A stretch of 8,650 bases of DNA from Oscillospiraceae bacterium (GTDB lineage Bacteria > Bacillota_A > Clostridia > Oscillospirales > WRJC01): the NCBI GenBank assembly GCA_009782405.1, contig WRJC01000088.1, positions 1 through 8,650 on the forward strand, in the 5' to 3' direction. The translations under genes were made by a program, and so were the position numbers. The notes under the pieces are model-generated. The model searched no databases. It worked only from the letters and a program-made list of their open reading frames with translations, and was not told the DNA's origin. Below are positions 1-5,366 of the stretch, in pieces (position 1 is the first letter of the stretch; each line of letters starts with the position of its first letter).

Positions 1-128
1 GTGATCTCCGCAATGGGCAGACCCCCCCGGCAAAGCGCCAAAGCCAACGGGACTGCCTTTTTTTCGTCGTCGATTTTGACCACGGGCACGATCCCCAGCG
101 CCTTTATTTTTTCAATCATTTCATTCAT
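1..128 (-). CDS. eda: KDPG/KHG aldolase, N-terminal fragment (cut by window edge)
   Basis: Only the first 42 codons are inside the window. The family is 2-dehydro-3-deoxy-phosphogluconate / 4-hydroxy-2-oxoglutarate aldolase, a cytoplasmic class I Schiff-base aldolase that releases pyruvate from a 2-keto-3-deoxy sugar acid phosphate. Visible evidence is the first beta strand IVPVVKI (residues 13-19), then a helix AVPLALALCRGG (25-36) and AEIT (40 onward). E41 aligns with the conserved catalytic-site Glu (Glu45 in E. coli Eda, from memory). The Schiff-base Lys would lie beyond the window. The start is the ATG at 126-128; a GGGAGGG ribosome site about 9 nt upstream lies inside the end of the kinase gene. 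Only one base separates the two genes, so translational coupling is likely. It is the last visible gene of the leftward operon. The family call is fairly safe; the exact substrate is not. Confidence 0.85.
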   Translation of the reverse strand, partial: MNEMIEKIKALGIVPVVKIDDEKKAVPLALALCRGGLPIAEI

Positions 129-129
129 T

Positions 130-1086
130 TCAATAAACCCTCCCGATGACTTCCCGCACCTGCTCTTTTGTGGCCGTGCCGGTGACGCCGATCTGTTTTA
201 TGGTGATTGAGGATATGATGTTGCCAAGCAGCGCGGCGGTTTTCGGCGGGGCGCCGAGCGCCATCCCGAGCACGATCCCGCAACTGCAGGCGTCGCCCGC
301 CCCGCATATGTCGATTTCCCCCTCGACTTTCACCGCTTCTATTTTGTGGCATCCCTCTTTGTCGAATACCATCGAGCCCTCTTCGCCCATCGTGACAAAC
401 ACGGGTTTTTTGTTTTTTTCGAATATAGCCTCGCCGTTGTCCTTGATTTCATGATGGTTGCATTTTACCATGATTCCGGAAAACAGGTCGATATAGGCCC
501 TCGAATCGGCGTAGATGATCAGATCCGGGTTCTTTTTTGCGATGTCCGCTATCTCTTCGCGCACCCTTGCATTGACCGTGTTGCAGTTTTCCTCGATGAA
601 CTGGTCGAGCACGATCAGCGCGTTCGATTTGGATATGGCCGAATGAATGTTTTCGATCAGTTTTGCCTGGGTGCATCCGGACATCGGCTCGAAGTTCTTG
701 AAATCCAGGCGGTTGAGCTCGACGCCATCCCGCATGGGTTTCGTGTACGTGCTGGTGCAGCGCACTTCGTCGGTTATCATATGCGAAGTGTCCGCGCCTA
801 TATTTTTTAAAGCCTTTAAAAGCTCGTACCCTTCGCCGTCGTCGCCGATGACCCCCACGCACAAAACCTGCGCCTCAAGCGCGCGCAGATTGTTTGTCAC
901 GGTGCCCGCCGCCCCGGGAAACAGCCCCTTTTTTGTGACCTGATAGGCGGTCAGCCCGGTTTCCAGCGAGTTTTCGTCCCGGGCGGGGTCTATATACAGA
1001 TATTTGTCGAGGCAGAAATCCCCGAGAACCGCGATGACAACCTCGGGGGCTTTACAGAGCTTTTCGCCGAGTTCGCGTATATCCAT
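130..1086 (-). CDS. PfkB-family sugar kinase, HldA/RfaE domain I type
   Basis: This is a 318-residue cytoplasmic ATP-dependent sugar kinase of the ribokinase/PfkB superfamily. The N-terminal signature GDFCLDKYLY (22-31) and PGAAGTVTNNLRALEA (57-72) matches the heptose-kinase half of HldE (GDxxLDRY, PGGAANVAxN). RLDF (126-129), LIVLDQ (157-162) and QIGVTGTAT (298-306) also align with that family. The ATP and catalytic loop is VTMGEEGSMVF (231-241) and CGAGDAC (261-267), with D265 the expected catalytic base; the usual Thr before GAGD is Cys261. The length is normal for a single-domain kinase, and no nucleotidyltransferase domain follows, so it is HldA-like rather than bifunctional HldE. The start ATG follows the stop of the upstream gene by 3 bases, with a G-rich run (GGGGGG) as ribosome site. 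With a GmhA-like isomerase-HAD fusion upstream and eda downstream it could phosphorylate a heptose or a 2-keto-3-deoxy acid. The family is confident, the substrate open. Confidence 0.85.
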   Translation of the reverse strand: MDIRELGEKLCKAPEVVIAVLGDFCLDKYLYIDPARDENSLETGLTAYQVTKKGLFPGAAGTVTNNLRALEAQVLCVGVIGDDGEGYELLKALKNIGADTSHMITDEVRCTSTYTKPMRDGVELNRLDFKNFEPMSGCTQAKLIENIHSAISKSNALIVLDQFIEENCNTVNARVREEIADIAKKNPDLIIYADSRAYIDLFSGIMVKCNHHEIKDNGEAIFEKNKKPVFVTMGEEGSMVFDKEGCHKIEAVKVEGEIDICGAGDACSCGIVLGMALGAPPKTAALLGNIISSITIKQIGVTGTATKEQVREVIGRVY

Positions 1087-1089
1087 TTT

Positions 1090-2058
1090 TCATTTCCCCC
1101 CTTTTTTTAAAATCTTGTTTGCAAGGGAGGGCAGCGTCATGTCGTGCGTGCCCTGGATATAGTAGCTTTTGCCGCCGTCGGCCACGGTGCGGGACAAAAT
1201 CGTCTTCCAGGGCCTGAAATAATATCTCGGGTCGGTTTTGGGCGGGGTGGAGCCGTAGTCGTCGCCCTCGATCGGAAGCAGGTCGAACACCGCAGTGGTG
1301 ATGTCGAATATTTCGCGGTTTTCCCTCTTGGCGAGGTTTCTGGCCATGGCGAGGCATTTCAGATACACTTCCGGGCCCGCCACGGCGGAGCCGAAATTCA
1401 AAAACACCCCGTGCTGGAGCTTGTTTATGGATTCGGCGTAGATCAGAAAGTCCGTGTACGAGCTCTCGCCCAAAACTTTTCCGTCGCAGTTCGGGTGTTC
1501 GTGGATTATGTCGTTTCCGATGCCGATGTGCACGGTGGCGGGTATCTGGTTTTTATAGGCCGCGGCCAGCACGCTTATGTTCTTGTTTGGAAAGTTGTTT
1601 TCGTGGATATACCTGCCGATCGCCTCGCCCGCGCCGAGGCCTGATGCGCAGCCCTCTTTCAGCGCATCGTTGACCATGCCGCTTTCGCGCCAAAGCCCGA
1701 ACTGCCCCTCGCTTATATATTTCGCCACGCTTTCGCAGGTGACGCCCGCAAGCGAGAGCTCAAAGTCGTGGATCGCGCCCGCCCCGTTCGTGGCGAAGTG
1801 GGTTATATACCCTTCCTCCATCAGTTTTATCATAAATTTAGCGCAGCCGGAGCGTATCACGTGCGCCCCGTACATCAATATCACAGCCGCGCCCTTTTTT
1901 CGCGCCTCTATTATGTCGTCGGCCAAACTGTCGATTTTTGGGTTGTCAAAAGGCTTGGGATCGGCCAAGTCCATCACCACCGACAAGTCGAGGTCGCTTT
2001 CTCTTTTTTCAATTGGCAGTATTTCGAGTTTGCTGCGGTCGAATTTCGCAAATGGCAT
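1090..2058 (-). CDS. Deoxyhypusine-synthase-like conserved protein of sugar-phosphate operon
   Basis: This 322-residue protein is soluble, with no signal peptide or membrane segment. It belongs to a conserved family of unknown function that I associate with isomerase/heptose-kinase clusters. Marked blocks are GAHVIRSG (64-71), FATNGAGAIHDFE (88-100), VHIGIGNDIIHEHPN (176-190), NFGSAVAGPEVYLK (221-234) and GTHDMTLP (303-310). Their order and spacing resemble deoxyhypusine synthase (TTAGGxEED, GDMIFFH, GGGxxKHH, PLLxxE), suggesting an NAD-binding Rossmann-like fold. The position of the catalytic Lys of deoxyhypusine synthase appears to be Gly/Pro (SAVAGPE), so it is probably not a real synthase. 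This is an alignment by eye. The start is well supported by an AAGGAGG ribosome site (2068-2074), 9 nt from the ATG. It lies 18 bases after the SIS-HAD gene and 3 before the kinase gene. The activity is unknown; an NAD-dependent or epimerase-like step in the same sugar pathway is only a guess. Confidence 0.8.
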   Translation of the reverse strand: MPFAKFDRSKLEILPIEKRESDLDLSVVMDLADPKPFDNPKIDSLADDIIEARKKGAAVILMYGAHVIRSGCAKFMIKLMEEGYITHFATNGAGAIHDFELSLAGVTCESVAKYISEGQFGLWRESGMVNDALKEGCASGLGAGEAIGRYIHENNFPNKNISVLAAAYKNQIPATVHIGIGNDIIHEHPNCDGKVLGESSYTDFLIYAESINKLQHGVFLNFGSAVAGPEVYLKCLAMARNLAKRENREIFDITTAVFDLLPIEGDDYGSTPPKTDPRYYFRPWKTILSRTVADGGKSYYIQGTHDMTLPSLANKILKKGGK

Positions 2059-2067
2059 AACTATTTG

Positions 2068-2074
2068 CCTCCTT
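2068..2074 (-). promoter_or_regulatory. Consensus ribosome binding site AAGGAGG
   Basis: A perfect AAGGAGG on the minus strand sits in the 18-base gap between the SIS-HAD stop (2077-2079) and the ATG at 2056-2058, with a 9-nt spacer. It fixes the start of the deoxyhypusine-synthase-like gene and shows that this gene has its own strong initiation site, unlike the two genes downstream, which nearly abut their predecessors. Confidence 0.85.
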
Positions 2075-2076
2075 AT

Positions 2077-3462
2077 TTACTGGGCGCCCCAATATGTAAC
2101 CAAATCCATGATTTTGCCGGCTTCGGCGAAATCGGGTATCACCGCGCTCGCCCCCGCCATAGTCAGGCGGCTGCGCTTCCATTCGTTTATGCCGGCCCTC
2201 TTTTTTTCGTCTGTGGCAACAGCCACGGAATATCCCCCTATGTTCACGATCAGCTCTATTTCGACGTACCCGTCGCCGAACGATATGAGTTCTTTCCCGC
2301 TTATGCTGTTTTCGGCGAGTATGCGCTTGATGACGAGCTCCTTTGTGCAGTCGGTGGCGTGTTCGTCGAGCGCACCGTATATGTTTTGTCCGAAATAGCG
2401 GTCGAGCCCGAGCAGTTTCGCCTCCTCGAGCACCGCGTCGTTGTCGGTGCCGCTGGCGCAGTATATCGAAAGCCCCGCCTCTTTGAGCTTTTCGAGCAAA
2501 TCCAGCGATCCCGGCACGAGCATCTGTTCCGGCGATATGGCGCCGGATTTAAGCCCCGCTTTGCGGTTTTTTATCTTTTCATGCAGCCTATGCAGATACT
2601 CGGTTTTGTAGGCCATAGGGTCCTCGGGCGCGCCGCCGCGTTTTTTTATCTCTTCGGCGACCTGGATGCACTGGAATATGGTCTGCTTTCCCGTGAGCTT
2701 GTCTACGAAATCGGTGACGCAGGCCTCGATGTCGCCGCCTTTTTGCGGGCAGGCCTCCAAAAGTTCGCAGAAATACGGTATCATGATCTGCTGCCAGCCC
2801 TCGCGGATCAAACTCAGGGTGCCGTCGAAATCGAACAGGGCGGATTTGAACACCCGGTTCTTTTGCGGCAGCCTTAATATCTCCATCCCCCACATATCTT
2901 GTAGCGCATCGACCATCACGACGGTCAAGGCGTGTTCGTAGGCCATGTGCGCGTCCTCAAGGCTCTCCATCGAATCGGTGGGCGCGATGATGTATATATC
3001 GCACAGCTCTTTTAGCTTGCCCCCGTCGCGGCCCAAAAAGCCGATCACGCAGATTCCCGCTTCCACGGCGTATTTTGCGGCCTCGACCACATTCGGGGAA
3101 TTGCCGCTGCCCGAATACACCACCAATGCGTCGCCCTTTTTGCCGAGCGTTTTGAGCATTATCGCATATGCTTCCTCATAGGAGAAATCGTTTGCCAGGC
3201 AGGTAAGCACCGCGGAGGAATCGCCGAGGCATATCGCGCGAAAACCTTCCCTTCCATGCACACGGCAGCCTTTGGTCAAGTCGTTGACCATGTGCGAAGC
3301 GGTGGCCAGGCTCCCCCCGTTTCCGGCGGTGAACACCGTGCCGCCTTTTTGTTTTGTCTCGAGCAGTTTGTTCGCTATGCCCGAAAGAGCCTTCATATCG
3401 GATTTTGTGATTGTCTTTGCCGTGTTGGTCAAATAATCGTTGAATTTTTCGGATAAATCCAT
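2077..3462 (-). CDS. SIS phosphosugar isomerase (GmhA-like) fused to HAD phosphatase
   Basis: This 461-residue cytoplasmic protein has two domains. Residues 1 to about 195 are a SIS domain: AGNGGSLATASHMVNDLTKG (46-65), SGSGNSPNV (117-125), GRDGGKLKELCD (144-155) and EDAHMAYEH (169-177). This pattern is typical of sedoheptulose-7-phosphate isomerase GmhA, about 192 residues when alone. Residues about 205-455 are a HAD hydrolase with a cap: nucleophile motif DFDGT (211-215, D211 and D213), motif II CASGTDND (335-342) and motif IV GDGYVEIE (396-403), where Glu401 stands in for the usual second Asp. The fusion joins isomerisation and dephosphorylation, the roles played by separate GmhA and GmhB in heptose synthesis; the HAD half is not classic GmhB, because its cap is larger. 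It is first in the leftward operon. The start ATG has a GGAGG (3477-3481) with a rather long 14-nt spacer and no better alternative. Which sugar phosphate it uses is uncertain. Confidence 0.88.
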   Translation of the reverse strand: MDLSEKFNDYLTNTAKTITKSDMKALSGIANKLLETKQKGGTVFTAGNGGSLATASHMVNDLTKGCRVHGREGFRAICLGDSSAVLTCLANDFSYEEAYAIMLKTLGKKGDALVVYSGSGNSPNVVEAAKYAVEAGICVIGFLGRDGGKLKELCDIYIIAPTDSMESLEDAHMAYEHALTVVMVDALQDMWGMEILRLPQKNRVFKSALFDFDGTLSLIREGWQQIMIPYFCELLEACPQKGGDIEACVTDFVDKLTGKQTIFQCIQVAEEIKKRGGAPEDPMAYKTEYLHRLHEKIKNRKAGLKSGAISPEQMLVPGSLDLLEKLKEAGLSIYCASGTDNDAVLEEAKLLGLDRYFGQNIYGALDEHATDCTKELVIKRILAENSISGKELISFGDGYVEIELIVNIGGYSVAVATDEKKRAGINEWKRSRLTMAGASAVIPDFAEAGKIMDLVTYWGAQ

Positions 3463-3509
3463 AAATTTGTTTTGATCCTCCGCTGAAAAATTTGTAATCT
3501 TTGTTTTTC

Positions 3510-3538
3510 AATATATCACATCCAAATAATATTTTCAA
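3510..3538 (-). promoter_or_regulatory. Sigma70-type promoter of the leftward sugar operon
   Basis: On the minus strand, TTGAAA (3533-3538) is followed after exactly 17 nt by TATATT (3510-3515). Transcription would start near 3503, leaving a leader of about 40 nt before the SIS-HAD start codon. The surrounding DNA is strongly AT-rich. No operator is obvious between the promoter and the gene. Confidence 0.7.
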
Positions 3539-3586
3539 GATTTATTTGTAAATTTTTATGATTTTTTTGCGGGACTCGCCAAAATG

Positions 3587-3618
3587 GCAAAAAATTTTTG
3601 CTTTTCGACAAAAAAAGC
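3587..3618. promoter_or_regulatory. A-tract palindromes between the divergent promoters
   Basis: GCAAAAAATTTTTGC (3587-3601) is a 15-bp palindrome about a central A. It overlaps a second inverted repeat, GCTTTT (3600-3605) with AAAAGC (3613-3618). They sit just upstream of the rightward -35 box and some 50 bases behind the leftward promoter. They could be an UP element or curved DNA, or an operator, but they are AT-rich enough to arise by chance. Confidence 0.3.
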
Positions 3619-3619
3619 A

Positions 3620-3648
3620 TTGCAAATTACAAAAATTTGTGGTATAAT
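3620..3648 (+). promoter_or_regulatory. Strong extended -10 promoter for the Y-like RNAs and rsr
   Basis: TTGCAA (3620-3625), a 17-nt spacer and a perfect TATAAT (3643-3648) preceded by TG at 3640-3641 make an extended -10 sigma70 promoter, the best in the window. The expected start, 6-8 nt downstream (about 3654-3656), falls at the 5' edge of the outer helix of the first structured RNA. The promoter therefore appears placed to make that RNA with almost no extra 5' sequence. Confidence 0.85.
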
Positions 3649-3652
3649 GGCC

Positions 3653-3785
3653 GTGTTGCGCGACAGTGCAGACAGCGGTTACTTCGGATAACAAAAAATT
3701 TTTCAATAATTTTTTTAGCCGGCTTCGAATCCGGCACCTATCGCAAGATAGTTTAGACTGCTGCCGATTATCCTTCGCGCAATGC
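3653..3785 (+). ncRNA. Y RNA-like noncoding RNA 1 (long form with T-loop-like hairpin)
   Basis: This is a structured RNA of about 133 nt directly upstream of the Ro protein gene. The outer helix pairs 3653-3663 with 3775-3785 (11 bp, two wobbles). Above it is an internal loop with CAGTGCA (3664-3670) on the 5' side and ten bases containing TTATCCT (3768-3774) on the 3' side. The inner helix pairs CAGCGG (3673-3678) with CTGCTG (3758-3763). The distal part holds a C(UUCG)G hairpin (3679-3691), an A/U hairpin (3693-3715), GCCGG/CCGGC closing a TTCGAAT loop that resembles a tRNA T-arm but with one extra C (3718-3735), and a CTATC-GCAA-GATAG GNRA hairpin (3738-3751). Known bacterial Y RNAs (YrlA) combine a Ro-binding stem with a tRNA-like module, which this matches in outline. 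The 5' end coincides with the predicted transcription start. There is no U-run at its 3' end, so it is probably processed or read through into RNA 2. Confidence 0.78.
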
Positions 3786-3787
3786 CA

Positions 3788-3873
3788 AAAAACTCTGCGC
3801 AGTGCAGCGGACGCTTACTTCGTCTTGAAAATGAGATGCGTTTGCGGTTTATTCTCGCAGAGTTTTTGTTTTT
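3788..3873 (+). ncRNA. Y RNA-like noncoding RNA 2 (compact form ending in a terminator)
   Basis: This is a second stem-loop RNA of about 86 nt, two bases after the first. The outer helix is 12 bp and perfect (3788-3799 with 3856-3867). The internal loop has CAGTGCA (3800-3806) on the 5' side and ten bases ending TTTATTCT (3846-3855) on the 3' side. The inner helix pairs 3807-3814 with 3838-3845 (8 bp, two G-U) and closes a 23-nt loop. Positions 3800-3822 align without gaps to 3664-3686 of RNA 1: CAGTGCAG, seven variable bases, TTACTTCG. The seven variable bases form the helix in both RNAs and pair with different partners, which is good covariation evidence. There is no T-loop module here, which is reminiscent of the YrlA/YrlB pair reported near rsr in Salmonella. 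No separate promoter is evident. Confidence 0.78.
3856..3873 (+). terminator. Intrinsic terminator formed by RNA 2 helix and U-run
   Basis: The 3' strand CGCAGAG of the RNA 2 outer helix runs straight into TTTTTGTTTTT. The helix plus ten U's within eleven bases can act as a rho-independent terminator or attenuator. It lies 32 bases before the rsr start codon, so rsr expression from the upstream promoter would depend on read-through. The hairpin is long (56-nt interior), so efficiency may be partial. Confidence 0.6.
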
Positions 3874-3905
3874 AGCCCGATCAAAAAGAAAGGCAGTGAA
3901 TCAAA

Positions 3906-5345
3906 ATGGCAAAATTCAACGAACCGGCGCAAACAATCAAAACGACGAACAAAGAAGGCCACGCCGCGTATTCGATGAATGACAAGGAAAGGCTTGTCAC
4001 GCAGGCGCTTTCGACATTTTTTGCAGAGCCGAAGTTCTACGGCTCAAACGACGGCGAAATCGTACAGACGGCAGCCAAAATCGCCGAAAGCGAACCGGAG
4101 TTCATCGCAAAGCTGGCGGCATTTGCAAGAAAAGAATTCAACATGAGATCCATATCGCACGTTTTGGCGGCGATTCTCGCCCATGAGCCAAACGGCAAAA
4201 AATATATCAGGCGCCTTGTTCCCGGCATCGCGATAAGGGCCGACGACATGACCGAAATCTTGTCGGCTTATCTGCATTATTATGGCAAGCCGATACCCAA
4301 TTCGCTCAAAAAGGGAATCAACGAGGCTTTTGCCAGGCAGGACGAATACACGCTGGCAAAATACAAAGGCGAGCAAAATAGTCTCAAAATGCGCGACTTG
4401 CCGCGCATATGCCATCCCGTTCCGCAAAACGGGGAACAGTCAGATCTATGGAAAAGATTGATCGCCGGGGAGCTGGCTACGCCCTACACATGGGAAACGG
4501 AGCTCTCAGCCAAGGGAAACACCAAAGAAGTCTGGGCCGATCTGATAAATTCGGGCAAGGTGGGCTATATGGCGCTGCTTAGAAATCTTCGCAACATTTT
4601 AAACGCCGCGCCGGACAATATAGGGAAAGTCTACGAAATTTTGGCCGATCCCGACCAAGTGCGAAAAAGCCGCCAGCTCCCATTCAGGTTTTTGTCGGCG
4701 TACAAGGAGCTTGAAGGCCTGCCGAGCGCGAGTTCCAAGGTGTTCGACGCGCTCGAGACGGCGATGGATGCGTCTGTGGGAAACATACCCCGCATAAACG
4801 GCAAGACCGCGATAGCGGTCGATGTTTCCGGCTCCATGAGAAGCCCCGTGAGCCAAAAAAGCAAAATGAGCTGCGCGGAAATAGGGCTGACGCTCGGCGT
4901 GGTCGCCGCCCGCATATGCGAGGAGAGTATATTTATGACCTTCGACACGAAGCTCTATACCCCCGCAGTATCGACGAAGGGCGGGATTTTGTCGCAGGTG
5001 CGAAGCATTCCTGCGCAAGGCGGCGGCACGGATATGGAGCTCCCGTTCCGGCACTTAAGCGAGCAAAAGATAAAAGTCGACCGAACGATCATTTTGTCGG
5101 ACAACCAGTGCAATTATCCGTATAACGGCAAAACGATACAGTTTTATGCGGACGAATACAAAAAAAACATAAATTCCGATGTTTGGGTCCATAGCATAGA
5201 TTTGCTCGGCTATGGGACGCAGCAATTTGCAGGCCCCAAAACAAACATAATCTCCGGCTGGGCGGAAAAGCTGCTCGAATTTATCGCGCTTGCGGAAAGC
5301 GGCCTCGATGCGCTGGTCAAAAGAATCGAAAACGTAAATTTGTGA
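3906..5345 (+). CDS. rsr: Ro60/TROVE domain protein (Rsr), Y RNA-binding
   Basis: This is a complete 479-residue ortholog of the Ro60 autoantigen. The family is a cytoplasmic ring that binds Y RNAs on its outside and single-stranded 3' ends of misfolded RNA in its cavity; in bacteria it works with exoribonucleases in RNA quality control, rRNA maturation and stress. The TROVE HEAT-repeat domain spans about 10-290: TTNKEGHAAY (13-22), FFAEPKFYG (38-46), RSISHVLAAI (81-90) and GYMALLRNLRNIL (220-232). The vWA domain spans about 300-460 and has a complete MIDAS site: DVSGS (306-310), T375 in GGGTDMELP and D399 in ILSDNQ, so metal binding is expected. The length is close to other bacterial Ro proteins. 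The start ATG has GAAAGG (3888-3893) with a longish 12-nt spacer, a modest site that could keep expression low. Two Y-like RNAs occupy its leader and a serine hydrolase follows by 21 bases. No RtcB, RtcA or PNPase gene is within view. Confidence 0.96.
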   Translation: MAKFNEPAQTIKTTNKEGHAAYSMNDKERLVTQALSTFFAEPKFYGSNDGEIVQTAAKIAESEPEFIAKLAAFARKEFNMRSISHVLAAILAHEPNGKKYIRRLVPGIAIRADDMTEILSAYLHYYGKPIPNSLKKGINEAFARQDEYTLAKYKGEQNSLKMRDLPRICHPVPQNGEQSDLWKRLIAGELATPYTWETELSAKGNTKEVWADLINSGKVGYMALLRNLRNILNAAPDNIGKVYEILADPDQVRKSRQLPFRFLSAYKELEGLPSASSKVFDALETAMDASVGNIPRINGKTAIAVDVSGSMRSPVSQKSKMSCAEIGLTLGVVAARICEESIFMTFDTKLYTPAVSTKGGILSQVRSIPAQGGGTDMELPFRHLSEQKIKVDRTIILSDNQCNYPYNGKTIQFYADEYKKNINSDVWVHSIDLLGYGTQQFAGPKTNIISGWAEKLLEFIALAESGLDALVKRIENVNL

Positions 5346-5366
5346 AATGAGAGGGGGAAACAGCAA

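Noticed and set aside
1768..2877. A 369-codon plus-strand open frame opposite the sugar operon
   Set aside because: It spans two convincing minus-strand genes and has the low-complexity Phe/Arg/Ala/Gly/Tyr composition of an antisense shadow; no domain is recognisable.
2077..3462. Two separate genes for the isomerase and phosphatase
   Set aside because: The frame is continuous through the linker at residues 195-205, and no ribosome site with an ATG, GTG or TTG stands out there, so a true fusion is the simpler reading.
3718..3757. A tRNA gene suggested by the TTCGAAT T-arm-like hairpin
   Set aside because: There is no 7-bp acceptor stem, anticodon arm or CCA end around it, the loop has an extra C, and the hairpin sits inside a larger stem structure; it fits a tRNA-mimic module better.
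3653..3905. A T-box or metabolite riboswitch in the 250-nt leader of rsr
   Set aside because: No T-box consensus or known riboswitch core is recognisable, and the duplicated stem-loop pattern next to a Ro protein gene explains the structure.
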